From Chromera velia (taxonomy: Eukaryota; Sar; Chromeraceae), in NCBI GenBank assembly GCA_018398765.1, contig JAHBMJ010001372.1, forward strand, positions 23,566 to 87,565: DNA of 64,000 bases. Reading direction: 5' to 3'. The position numbers and the translations under genes are program-made. Below the pieces are notes generated by a model, which saw only the letters and a list, made by a program, of their open reading frames with translations, ran no database searches and had not been told where the DNA came from. Within the stretch, counting starts at the first letter, position 1. Each line of letters starts with the position of its first letter. Positions 10,341 through 20,930 of this stretch are shown here, one piece after another.

Positions 10341-11351
10341 AAATACACATCCACACATGCACATACACACAGACACGCACGCACGCACACACACACACAC
10401 ACACACACGCACACACACAGAGAGCGAGAGAGAGAGAGAGAGAGAGAACAACAGAAAAAAATCGCTCTCATGCAACCCACGGGAAGATCGGATGGATGCT
10501 CACCATCCATCCATCCAGTGTTGTGACACGCCACAATAAGGAAGACAAGAGAGCAGAGAGAGGGACATACAGACAGCACACAGCAGCCCGACGGACGGAC
10601 CGATCATTGTGCCCTGTTCCGTCACATGAAGGTTCAAATCTGTGTAGAGACCGTGAATGTCGTGGATGTCCCTTTGCAGTTGTTGCATCCCCCTCTGCAT
10701 TCGAGCACACAGGCAGGCAGGAAGAAACACAGCCCAACAGGTTCGGAAGGACAGAGCGCCTCGCTCACGTTCAAGACTCCAAAGGGCGAAAGAAACCAAG
10801 GACAAAGAAAAGAACAAGGAACGAAATGAATGGGCATAGAGCTCCTTCCATCAGCACTGTCTAGAGAAGGCAAAAACATCCTTCCATCAGCACTGTCTAC
10901 AGAAGGCAAAAACATCCTTCCATCAGCACTGTCTACAGAAGGCAAAAACATCCTTCCTGTCTGCAGGGGAATGTTGACTCTTCCATCTTTCCTCAAACTC
11001 TCTCACTCAGTTTCTCACCTGTCTCTCCCTCAGAATTCGTTCCTCGACTTGGTTGTCGTCCAGCACAGCCGCCACCTTCAAGGGCCCCTTTCCAAGCCCC
11101 CCCTCCCCCCCTGATGGGCCTTCATGTCCCTGGGCCCCCAGCAAGGGCGCCGTGTTCACCCCTCCTGTCTCCATCGCATCGGCAGCTCTGAGAGGTGAGG
11201 AGAAGAAAAGAGAAGCAGCAGCAAGAAAAACAAGACAAGGATGAAAATTGGAGGAGAAGAAAGCAAGAAAGGCACAGAGAGAAGGAAAAAGGTCTGCCTA
11301 CCTTCTCGGTACGTTGCTATCGCTATTCTGTTGCAGAAGCCGACCCAATCC
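9469..11351 (-). CDS. Qa-SNARE (syntaxin-like), N-terminal exons unresolved
   Basis: Syntaxins sit on target membranes and zip with partner SNAREs to fuse vesicles. Resolved minus-strand exons are 11351-11302, 11187-11019, 10694-10601, 10200-10098 and 9739-9469, phase-consistent, 228 residues. Exons 3 and 4 encode the SNARE helix: [20 protein letters not shown], then [15 protein letters not shown] and ATEEIQEA. The Q of VTEQG is the expected ionic-layer glutamine, and DNIE follows as in Qa-SNAREs. The last exon begins with one membrane span ([19 protein letters not shown]) followed by an unusually long tail of about 65 residues, which may be lumenal or partly intronic. Upstream, [10 protein letters not shown] resembles the pre-SNARE linker of syntaxin-7/Pep12 types. 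An Habc domain was not found; its exons may lie further upstream. One donor falls inside a (GTCA)n tract and one acceptor directly follows a (TG)n tract. Confidence 0.85.
10073..10450. repeat. Microsatellite cluster: (GACT)n, (CA)n, (CT)n, (GA)n
   Basis: (GACT)n lies at about 10073-10096, (CA)n at 10206-10241, (CT)n at 10296-10316, CA/CGCA runs at 10317-10420 and (GA)n at 10421-10448. All flank or lie within introns of the SNARE gene. They generate long spurious His/Thr or Val/Cys frames on both strands. Confidence 0.9.
10844..10951. repeat. Three tandem copies of a 36-bp unit in a SNARE intron
   Basis: CCTTCCATCAGCACTGTCTA plus CAGAAGGCAAAAACAT begins at 10844, 10880 and 10916, followed by a partial copy at 10952. 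The first copy differs by one base (TAGAG for TACAG). The array lies in the intron between the exons ending at 11019 and starting at 10694. Confidence 0.9.
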
Positions 11352-11544
11352 CTGACCATGACCAGGGCACCAAATAAAGAATATCAGTTGTGTCTTTCTT
11401 GAACATTCAACCTTCCTTATCGAGCAAGACTGTCATTCCCTTTCTCTCACATCTCCGCCAAACCAATCGACAAACGGAAAGAACACCCTAGCTCTGCGTC
11501 AGTCATTCTGGCAGGTTCTTTTCTCAATAAGGAACAACGAATAT

Positions 11545-12310
11545 TCAAAGCTTGGTCCAACGATGCAAATCGACCCACTCAAAAGGATTGGACGCGGAGC
11601 TCTTGGCACCCCCAGCTCCAGACTTTCCCCCCATGCCCCCGGTGGCCCTTCCTGTCGGATTTACTGTCGAGCGTCTCCCTTTTGTCTGCTGCCCCCCACT
11701 CTCATCGTGCCACCTGTAGGGCGACTCTCTTGACTGCCCCCGACTCAGTCTCTTGGAGGCTGCAGCCTGGGTACTTGCAGCCGAAGCAGACAGGTTCGTC
11801 GTGGACTTCTGGTCCCGAGAGGGAGACGCCAAAGAAGCACGAGACCCAGCACCTGCTCCACCTGGAGGGGGGGAACGGGAAGACGCAGCTGCCCTCCCTC
11901 CTGTGCCCAGTTGCGGGTGTACCGTGCTTCTTCTCTCAAGGGGATTTGCACGCACTTCAGACTTGGACGTTCTCTGAGGCGATGCCTTGGGTTGGGGGCT
12001 GGAAGAGGACGCCATACTCCCCTGAGACCTCAGAGGACTTTTTCCAGCAACAACAGGTGCGGGGGATCCAGTGGATTTGGATAGGCGGCCCCCGCCTTGG
12101 GGTTGTGTGGGTGTCTTGGCTGAGTCGTTGACTGAGAAGGGAAGGAGACCCTGAGGGTCATAGATCTGCCCTGTGAAGGAAGAGGGTTGTCCGGGGGAGG
12201 CGGTGGACGCTGTCGTGACAGAGGGCTGGACTCTGCCTCCTCCTCCTGAAGGCTTCTCGGGTTTCACTGGAGAGAAGTAGTTGCCGTCAACGGCCACATC
12301 TCCCGACCAC
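11545..12310 (-). CDS. Low-complexity Ser/Gly/Pro-rich protein, last exon
   Basis: A frame entered through a good acceptor (CATCTTCTCAG at 12311-12320, phase 2) runs 254 residues to TGA. It begins WSGDVAVDGNYFSPVKPEKP, passes through long Ser/Gly/Ala/Pro/Arg-rich disordered sequence, and ends in the ordered motif NPFEWVDLHRWTKL. No known domain is recognised. The first exon is not settled. Minus-strand frames at 12350-12690 have coding character (for example YELGRNGEIDGTAKRG), but the phase does not fit cleanly. It lies just upstream of the SNARE gene on the same strand. A joined transcript cannot be excluded, though the stop and the syntaxin-like linker argue for two genes. Confidence 0.55.
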
Positions 12311-12699
12311 CTGAGAAGATGGAACAAAGAAAAGAGGGCAAGAACAAATTCAAACAAATCCATTGGAGTGGCGGGAAGATGAAAGGGAACAGGGGAGAGG
12401 AGATTGGGGGTCTCTCTCGGTCATCGTATGAAGCAAGGTATTCATATGCCTACGTGGAACCAAACCATTTGTGCTGATTCCAAGCAAAAAGGACGGAGAA
12501 AGAGCGAAGCAGGCTTGGTTAAATTCGATGTAGGGCAACAAAGCCCGCTTGCTGGAGTATTTGTTATGCAGACCAGAACATCCCCGCTTTGCTGTGCCAT
12601 CGATCTCTCCATTTCTCCCCAGTTCATACACATGCGGAGATGAGTCAACGCGCAGCCGACGTCGGACAGTCTAGACAGGCAGAGAACCATGCTTCTTCC

Positions 12700-13511
12700 T
12701 TCACCTCAGGTCAGAACAGGAGAGAAAAGCGGACGTAGCTCTCTTGCGGCTATGGACGGCAAGGGGAGCTGCTCCACTGAGCAGCGTGATGTATGCGCGG
12801 GAAGGCGATGGTCCCTCCCGTGCACCCGAAAGAGGGAGGACTACTTTCAGATGAGTACAAGGACAGAGTGGAGAGTACGTGACAGACCTTCGTATCCGTA
12901 CAGATAGATGCGATTGCAAAGTTCAGACATGCAGACGTATGCATATGACTCGAAAGACGGCAGAGATGGACGCATGGAGGGACGAGGGGCAAAGGAAGAG
13001 AAGGACTGACGATTGCTGGCCTTGGCCTGGCGCTTCTGCATGCAACAGAAGCGCAGACAGAGCAACACAACGATGATCTCTCATGTACATGCAAGCAGTC
13101 ATCTGACAAGTGTACGGGAGACAGTGGAACGAAGAGATAGGAAAGATTCCATCAAGGACTGACGTGGATCATCCGGACGTTTCATCACAGACAAGGAACT
13201 GCCGACAGCTCACTCAGCAGGGCAGTTAGAACATGCAGAGAATACACACAGAGATCAGAGATGGCAGACAGACAGCAGGGCACTCTCCAGAGACTCGAGC
13301 GCCTTCCAGGAGGACCCAGGCAGACACTCTCGATCGACGGAACAAAAGAAGAGCTGCTGCTTGTCAGATGTGTTGTGGAACCATCACGTGGTGCAAATAT
13401 GGCGAAGTGGGATAGTGGGTTCGTTTCTCTCAATCATCATCTCTCTTCTCTTCTTGAATCGCGGTCTGCGCCCCCACGATGCCAGAGGCTAAGAGTTAAG
13501 ATGAGTTAAGT
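12700..13511 (+). other. Exon-like segments of an unresolved plus-strand gene
   Basis: Two segments look coding. After the acceptor TTCACCTCAG (12709) a frame reads SEQERKADVALLRLWTARGA. Near 13261-13405 a frame reads QGTLQRLERLPGGPRQTL, then IDGTKEELLLVRCVVEPS. Good splice partners joining them were not found, and the first frame ends in TGA. No family is recognised. The rest of 13412-13766 is non-coding 5' flank of the TEL2 gene. Confidence 0.3.
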
Positions 13512-13766
13512 GCCCCCCAAGCTTTGCCTTCCGCGGGTCCGTGCGAGCCAATTCACTGTAGACCTCTGTAACACAAATTTCTACTAAGCTGGCACTTCTT
13601 CCCTGGCTCTTTCAATGATGATCACAGTGTCTTAATTCCGATTCATTTCATTGGTGCATGTAAGTCCCTTCGTCTAGTGCTCACGAAAGAAGAGTTAGGC
13701 ATCTGCTTCCCTATCTCGCCTTAAGGGAGAGATCTAGCTCTTCCCATTTCGTCTCGTGGGATCGCA

Positions 13767-15051
13767 ATGGAGTTTTCTGACGATCAGGCAGAGCCTCTTG
13801 TCAGGCAATGGTTAAAATTGTTGGAAGCGGAGCAGCAGGGGAAGGAACGGGTGGAAGAGAGCCTTGTCCATGCCAGAGCTACCAGTCGCTTCTTGAGAAG
13901 AGGGCACGCCCCCGCGTTTGCGACCACTCTTCTTCACAGTGTGTTCACAGATTGCGGAGGAGACGGAGACGGGGGCCAGACTGAAGGAAGAGAAGAAACG
14001 GCTGTTTGTGCCGTGTGTCTGCTTGCCAGAGTTGCTGCCGGAGTAGGTTCTGTCGGCCTGCGTCCGCTTCTCCTTTCTATCTTTCGTCTGTTGTCTCCCT
14101 GTTTCTTCCTCTTTGTTGAGGAAACCTCCCGGTCGCAGACGGAGACGGCGAGAAGAAACAGACCGTTGACTTTTCATTCTAAAAAGGCAGCGGTGAAAGC
14201 TGCCGTACACAGCAAGCCCGTGTGTGAGTTTCTGGCGGGTACTGTCATTCGATTTTCGTCTGAATTCACCACTGCAGTTTGTGGATGCAGAGGGACCGGC
14301 AGAGAACAAGAGGAGAGAGAGACCGAGACGGGAAATAGTGGGAGTGCTGGGTGGAGAGAAGCCAGAGAGTGTTTCTCTCGTGTCCTTTGTGAACAGGTGT
14401 TCGCCTTTCAGGGCCTTCTGTTTCCGTGTGGATTCTATGCCGCAGTCCTAGACGCACTGGCGCTCAGGCTGTGCGGAGACAGACACGCGCAAATTGACGA
14501 GACGACTAAGTCATCCTGTTGGCATCTGTTCGAAAATGTTTTTTCAACTTCATTGAAAATCTGGGGATCTGCAAAGGGCGTGGAGACCAGAAGTGAGGAC
14601 GAACAGAGAAGCCTCGCATTCGCAGTGGCCGCAGGTTTGCATATCTGTCTAAGCGAGGCGAGAGGAGGGGGGGGGAACAGAGGAATCCTAGAGGGACGAC
14701 TACAAGTGAGTGAGAAGGAAGACAGGATAAAGTGATTTGCCCTCAGAATTTCATGCTTCGTTTTTTTGAAAGTCCTCTTTCATATGGTTTGTACTTTCTT
14801 TTGGGCAACAGACTGCCATGCAGCTGGCAAGCGAGCTGCCGCCCTCCCTTTTCTTTTCAGAATGCCGCCTTTTTCTTTCCTTTCCATCCTTCTTTCTTGT
14901 TTCGGAATCTTTTATTGTTTCCCTCATCATTCCTTTTCTTCTTCGCTGTTTTGTTTGTTCGCTCCATTCATCCCACTTCCCTTCCTTCCTGCTCCTTTGT
15001 CCTCTGTGCGCCATATTGCTTGCGTCCTTTCCCTTCTGTATTCTTGTTTCA

Positions 15052-15089
<38 letters not shown>

Positions 15090-18000
15090 GTCTCTGTTTG
15101 TCTCTGTGCAGACGTCGCGCCACATCTTCGCAGGTGTCCACACACGTCTAAGCAGCACCTTGCCTCCAGCTCGGTCAGTAGGTCGATCATACTTTTTTCT
15201 TTTTTGTTTCGAAAAACGCAAGAGCCCCTCCCCGGCCGTACAGTTGGTGAGAAGGACGAGGCATTTTGTCTTTGACGCGGCTCACTTATTGTTTCTGCAG
15301 GCTGGCTGGGATGCTAGTAGCTGAGGAATACGCCCGCGGTCTCTCTTCTTCCGGTAGCGAGGAAGACGGTGAGGGGGGCAGTGGGGCAGGACTGCAGTTT
15401 GAGGAATTGGACGCCTTCGCATCCCATCCCTTCTGCAGACCCTTCTTTGCTTTCTCTTGCTTCTCCTCACACAGAGGACGGGCACGATCCCGCACAGAGC
15501 GGAGTTTTTGGACAGAGCGTCCCCTCCCGTTCCTTTCTCAGATGGAGAAGGAGAGGGGCACGGGGGATTCAACAGGAGGAGGCCATAACCCCAATTTGCT
15601 GTTACCCGTCGACGTTGAGGAGGGCCACGATTCCTTCGGAAAGACCGCGGCTCCTCCGCCCTTCATTCTGCGACTTCGTGACTTGATAGCTGCACTCCCC
15701 CCTCAGCTGCTCGCTTTGGCAGCTCAGTCTGTCGAATTGCTTTCAGCTCATGAAGCAGAACCCCCAGGCACGGACAACCGTGGGCTGCTCACCACACGCG
15801 TGTTGAAGCGAGTGCATGAGCTTTACAGCAGTGCCCCCCCTTCCTCTGTGAAGGAAGTCGAGTCTAAAGAAAAACCCCCATCGTCCGTCTCCGGTCCTAC
15901 AGCCACAGAGACAGGAAAGGACGATGCGCCAGTGAGACTCTCTGCAGAATCCGAAGGTCATCGGAAGGAAGGACAAGAGGACCCAGACGATCTCTACTTT
16001 GCGTCTCTCCCCTCATTGCCGTCTCTGTTGCACTTCTCCTCCTCTGGACAGAAAAAAGAGACAGGGGAAATATGCCAGCAAGAGGAGACAGACACCCACG
16101 CTGATCTGATGCCTCTCCGCCCCCCCTCGACGGTGTTGGAATGTCTGGAGCGTCTCCGGGGACCCGTGGCACCCCCTCTGATGGTAGACGAGGAGGCAGT
16201 CGTGGGCAGTGAGAGACGAGAACCCGTCTTCGCAGCAGCACGCAGAGTGGCACAGTCACTTCATGCGCTGCCGGCAATTCTAGCGTGCGTCACTTTGTTT
16301 CTTTTGCCCATCAATGTTTCACACTTTTTGTTGTGAGTTCATTCAGGTGCCCATGTATTCATTCGCCTTCGTCTGTCCATGCAGAGACAGAGACAGCAAT
16401 GTGCCCTCTTATGTATCGCCAAGTGTGTTGTCTTTGTTTTTCTTTTCTTCTTTTTTTACTCGTTGTGGAAGATAGGAAAACGGATCTCTCTCTCTCTCTC
16501 TCTCTCTCGCGTTTGTGAAATGCAGGTCTCTTTGTCTAGAATGAGTCCATGCATGCAATACAACAACAAAGCCTGTCTGTCAACAATTTTCGTTGTGCGT
16601 TCTTCGCTCGTTCCGCCATCTTCACCGTCATCACAAGTGGAGTAAAGTAGAGTGATGGAACTTCAACAGAATGTGTTCCTCTCCCTTCGTTTGCTCCCCT
16701 GCTCTATGACATTCGACTTGATTCTCTCCTCTTCCCTGCGAATGAATGCAGAAAGAGGGAGGTGGAGCTGGGGCAAGTCGCGGGAACTCTCGTGAACACG
16801 TCAGTCAGTCGGTGAGAGAGAAGTAAAGACAGCGCGAAGCGACTTTGTGTGTGCAGCAATCTCTGTCTTTCTTTCAGCGAACAGATGCTCTTCTTTTTGT
16901 TCTTTCCAAACCCTTAACTGTCGTGTCTTTCATGATGACGTCCTCTTGTGTAGTCGCGTGCACTCACTTCACTTCCCGCAGAAATTGCCTCCCTCACAGA
17001 AAAAAGGGGAAAGAAGAGAAACACGGAAGCGTGTCTAACCCACCATCATTACCTGCACTCACAATTTTCTGTTTCATCTGACAAATTGAGTCTGCGTCTG
17101 TGTGCCTGCGTTTGTTGGCATGCAGGCTCCTGGACCTCCCCGACGCGTGCGCGCTTGAGGATTTCGATCGCCTGGTCCTCTCTGGTCTGGTGGCTCTGCT
17201 GTCCTTCGAGCCGTACGAGGCTGGGGCTGCGTGCTTCGAGAGACTGAGAAGGAAGGACCTCTCAGTCGGGCAGCGGCTCTCGATCTTAGAGGCTGTGGGG
17301 GGGGCGGCAGAGAGGATGGGGGGGACCTTTGAGGAGTCAGGGAGGAAGCAGGAAAGGAGGGTAAGGGGGGAAAGGGGCGGGGAGAAGACGACCCGCAGTT
17401 GGGCTCTGGATAAGAGGCTAAGGGCGGAGGGGGGTGTAAAGGAAGTGTTGGAGGAAGTGGAAGAGGAGGGAGAAGAAGATGAGGAAGTCACAGGTGTCAG
17501 AGACTTGCCTCGAAACGACACGCAGAGTGAAGAAGGACGGAAGAACCCGATGATTGTCGAGATTGGAGATCAGTCAGAAGACCAGAAAGGGGGGGGCACA
17601 GAAAGCATCGTAGAAGAAGATGGAGGAGAAGCTTCCAGGAAGCAGAACTCAGAGGCCTCCAGACCCACAGCCGTCCCTGATGGAGAAGGGGACATTGAAG
17701 AGGAAACGAAAGAGGGAGAAAAAGGGAAGTCTGTCCAGACTCGACGGTTTGCCTCTGCTGCATCTGTCGTGAAGAGCCGACCTAATTTCTTTTCTTACCA
17801 CGCCCTCTTTTTCTTCTTCGGCCTCCTGGACCCCCACCGCCCGTTTCTGTCTGAACAATCCTCCCTCCACTCCTCACACACAAAAGGGGGTCTCAAGTCT
17901 GTTGGGCGTTCTCTGCTGAAGACTGGGGGAGAGGGTGAGGAGGAGACAGGAGAGGAAGAGGCGGACTTCGACTCGTGTTGGCACGGCCGTCTCCTCCACT

Positions 18001-18997
18001 CCCTCGCACAAATCCTCGAGGCGGCAGGTGGGTGGAGCGGGGGTGAACCTGGCTGTGCCCTCGGAAGACGGCAACCTTGAATGGCTTGTGCAAGTATAAG
18101 GCTGATTGTCGCCCCGCTTTTCCCGCTGCAATTACCAAAAGAGAAGGGAAAGGCGATTTGGAGGAGCAGGAAACATGAAAAGTTGTTTTCATGAAGTCGG
18201 TTTTGCTTCCCAAAGATGTCACACGCATGATTCACAGAGACACTTTCCTACTTGTGTCCTTAAAACTGCTCTATCGATTTCTTGACGCATTCATTGTCTT
18301 CCTGCAGGCCCCCTTTGCAGAGGAGCAGAGTCGATGTGCGAAGCTGCAGTGGAGGTCGTTGCGTGTGTTCTGAAGTCTCCAATCCTAGGAGGAGGAGAGG
18401 TGAGGCAAAGGACCCCCGAGGATTTCTCCTTTGGACCTCATGGGCCTTCTTCTACCTACTCAGTGAGGTACTCAGGGCTGGACCCTTTCGTGCGGCGTTC
18501 AGCTGTCTTGCTGCTGGGAAGTGCGGCTGCGAAAAGACCACAGACGGTGGCTGTGCAGGCAGATCGACATTGCTGGTGGTCAGCTTGAGCGGGCGTGGGT
18601 TGCATTGTACGTTTCTCTTTCATTCAATCTCTCCCGTTGTTGGTGGAGTGCGAATGGTGTGTGGTTGTTCAAGTTTTTCTTGGGGATGCTTTGTCAACGC
18701 TTCCTTCGATATTCTGCATCATTATCTCCATTTCATGGAGTCAGTGGGCGAAGTCTACAAAAAGTCTGGATCGGCTCTTCTGTTGGAATAGGCGTGCTGA
18801 ACCATGCGCACCATCGCAACAAGATAAGGAGAAACTCATGATGGTCTTAAATTCAGTCGAGCTTCAAATGAACATGATGACAATGATGGTGGCATCGTGT
18901 CCGCAGGTTATTGCCCTGGTTGAGACGGCTTCGTGATGCTGAAGGTGACCCTTTAACGAGAGAGATGGCAGAAGAGATCTGCAGAGCTCTGTCTTAA
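13767..18997 (+). CDS. TELO2: TEL2/TELO2-family protein (PIKK maturation factor), six exons
   Basis: TEL2, with TTI1 and TTI2, loads ATM/ATR/TOR-type kinases onto HSP90 for folding. Model: exons 13767-14705, 15112-15173, 15301-16284, 17126-18027, 18308-18578 and 18907-18997, about 1082 residues, ending in TAA. Exon 2 is a 62-nt microexon (GVHTRLSSTLPPAR) that joins in phase to RLAGMLVAEEYARG, matching the family's conserved RLSS-LP-VR-GM-VAE block. Exon 4 opens with the Telomere_reg-2 region: LEDFDRLVLSGLVALLSFEP, then LSVGQRLSILEAVGGAAERM (about residues 665-730). An acidic insert follows, then the C-terminal helices around residue 880 onward (FGLLDPHRP, LLHSLAQILEAAG). Exon 5 carries DPFVRRSAVLLLGSA, and exon 6 ends WLRRLRDAEGDPLTREMAEE. 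The end of exon 5 is uncertain. A donor at 18579 keeps phase, while the more family-like peptide GGQLERAWVAL lies in a shifted frame up to 18606. Confidence 0.85.
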
Positions 18998-19467
18998 TCG
19001 ATTCACTGCATGCTGACGATTGAACGCGAGGTTGTGTTCCGACGTAAAATATAAGAAGAACATCAACTTTGAATTGCGAGCTGTAAATTCTCAGAATCAA
19101 AAACATGTTCATGTTTCATAAATTTAATTGATAGATCATGATTATGTCTTATAGACTAAGTTATAGTTTAAAGAACAATAATATAGCTAGCAGTTTTAGT
19201 ATGGCTATTTCCCTATTCAGATTATTATCACCGGCTTAAACGCACGGCTTTAACCGCTTCAATTTTAATAATAATCCAATTCAATTTATCACGTCTTTAA
19301 GAAATTATGATTCTCAACTACTACTAGAACTACTACTATAGGATGAAAATTAACTAATGAAAACAAAATACAAAGTAGTAAAAACGTGTACATATCGGTC
19401 TTTTATCTACCCTTCTGACACTCAAGGCTACTTAAAATTTTGTGCCGCTCAAAAATCCATTCTTGAA

Positions 19468-19490
19468 AGGCTGCGCCGCAGGCGCAGCCT
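19468..19490. repeat. Perfect 10-bp hairpin
   Basis: AGGCTGCGCC, loop GCA, GGCGCAGCCT. It is GC-rich against an AT-rich background. It lies in the same island as a second GC hairpin (GGCGGCAC/GTGCCGCC, 20209-20230), and both sit beside copies of an ACTCAAAAATC motif. Confidence 0.75.
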
Positions 19491-20208
19491 ATGTCTTGAA
19501 AAGCCGCGCTGCATGAAAGGCTTATATCTTAAAAAAAGATGTTATATACACAGGAAGATGAGTTGCTAACAGAGAGGAAAGCCGAAAGAGGAAAAAATAA
19601 CTTTCTAAATACGTACACAAATTCTGTCGGGAGCACTTCGTCTGGTGTGGGGGCCCACTCAGTGCTCCTCTCTGCATAAAAGTCAAACACGACTACGTGT
19701 TTCACCTCTTCTAACGGCGACCCTCCTTCAGTAACCCCCAAACTTCTTGTACGCAGCTCTTCTTTCGCTTTCTCTCTCATCAAGCCATCTATACCTGAAT
19801 CTGTCAGCACTCTTCTTCTCTAAGCAAAGCGATTTTTTGTTCTCTGACATGTGCCCGGAGAAGCAAAAAATTTGCTCCTTCATGTTTGGAGGAGGTTAAC
19901 ACGAAGAGGGAATGAAAGAGAAGGGGGGTGGAAGGCTCCTCTTTTTTTTCTGAATTTTGTACACGTGATACAGTGTTACCTGAATAACACATGATATACC
20001 CCTTGCATGACTCGCGGCTACGACTGCGCTGTCCTCTGAGATATTGCGCAGTTGCCCTCTGAGCCTGTACGTCGTTGCCGGGGCTCCATGAATAGGCTGC
20101 AAGAAAAACGCCGTGCAGAAACTTCGGAAGCATGCCGGGGCCGTAGTTTCCAGGGCCGCGCGCTGCTCCGTAAAGGCAGCGCATCGCATCGCACATGAGA
20201 TAAATTTT

Positions 20209-20230
20209 GGCGGCACGAAATGGTGCCGCC
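20209..20230. repeat. 8-bp GC hairpin
   Basis: GGCGGCAC, loop GAAATG, GTGCCGCC. It marks the right side of the 19.44-20.29 kb GC-richer island, adjoining repeats of ACTCAAAAATC. It may be the edge of a degraded mobile element; no terminal repeats were proved. Confidence 0.6.
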
Positions 20231-20930
20231 ACTCAAAAATCCTAAGTTGAAATTAAGTGTCACTCAAAAATCTAATCTTGAAAAATATTTTCAAGAGCAG
20301 CTTGGAGTGTCGGGGGGGTACTTTTATTGATTGCATGTACTGATTAGAACGTATTTAATGATCTAGTTATAATTCTAGTAGGCAGTAAATATGTCTACGA
20401 ATATATGTCAATCAATTAATCATATAGTTACAGACTTACAGTGTGCCAACTATAGTAATCCCTGTGATTACATAGCAACAATGATATTAAATTTGATTTT
20501 TAAAATTTTTCTAGGCTTTTCTGGTTATAAACAGAAAGCTAAATGAACTCAGGGCTACACTCAGGGAGCCAAACAGAGACTAGGCCTTGGACTAGGCCTG
20601 GATTCTATATAAATATATATACTATATATTTTAATTTCAAATATATATATATATATATATATATATTCATATATATAAACTGACTTGTCAACCGAAGTCA
20701 TCAAACCAATTTATGATGAGTAGTATCCTAGGTAGTAGACACAGATGGGGTAATATATTTTTTTGTATATTTATATATTATATTCTAGTTCAGAAAAAAT
20801 ATATAGAAATACATGTATCTAGAATCCAGGCCTAGAACAGAGAGTTCTTTCACATGTCTGTCTCTAGGTCTGTCTGTATTCAGTTCCTACTAACTTCCTA
20901 GTCTGCTTGTGTGAATGTGTGTATAAGCCC

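Larger units (their letters stand above)
18998..20930. other. AT-rich intergenic region with one possible minus-strand exon
   Basis: AT-rich DNA fills 19040-19420 and 20270-20900, including (AT)n at 20640-20666 and ACTAGGCCTGG/CCAGGCCTAG words near 20585 and 20826. Between them, minus strand 19810-19617 reads a protein-like frame (GIDGLMREKAKEELRTRS, VVVFDFYAERSTEWAP) ending at a GTACGT donor. This could be an exon or gene fragment. The motif ACTCAAAAATC...CTTGAAA recurs near 19450, 20232 and 20261. Confidence 0.4.

Noticed and set aside
10118-10864. Long plus-strand open frame
   Set aside because: It is composed of His/Thr from CA repeats and Arg/Glu from GA repeats and overlaps real SNARE exons on the other strand.
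14732-15324. Overlapping hydrophobic frames that look like membrane proteins
   Set aside because: They come from a CT-rich intron of the TEL2 gene; the phase-consistent 62-nt exon lies inside.
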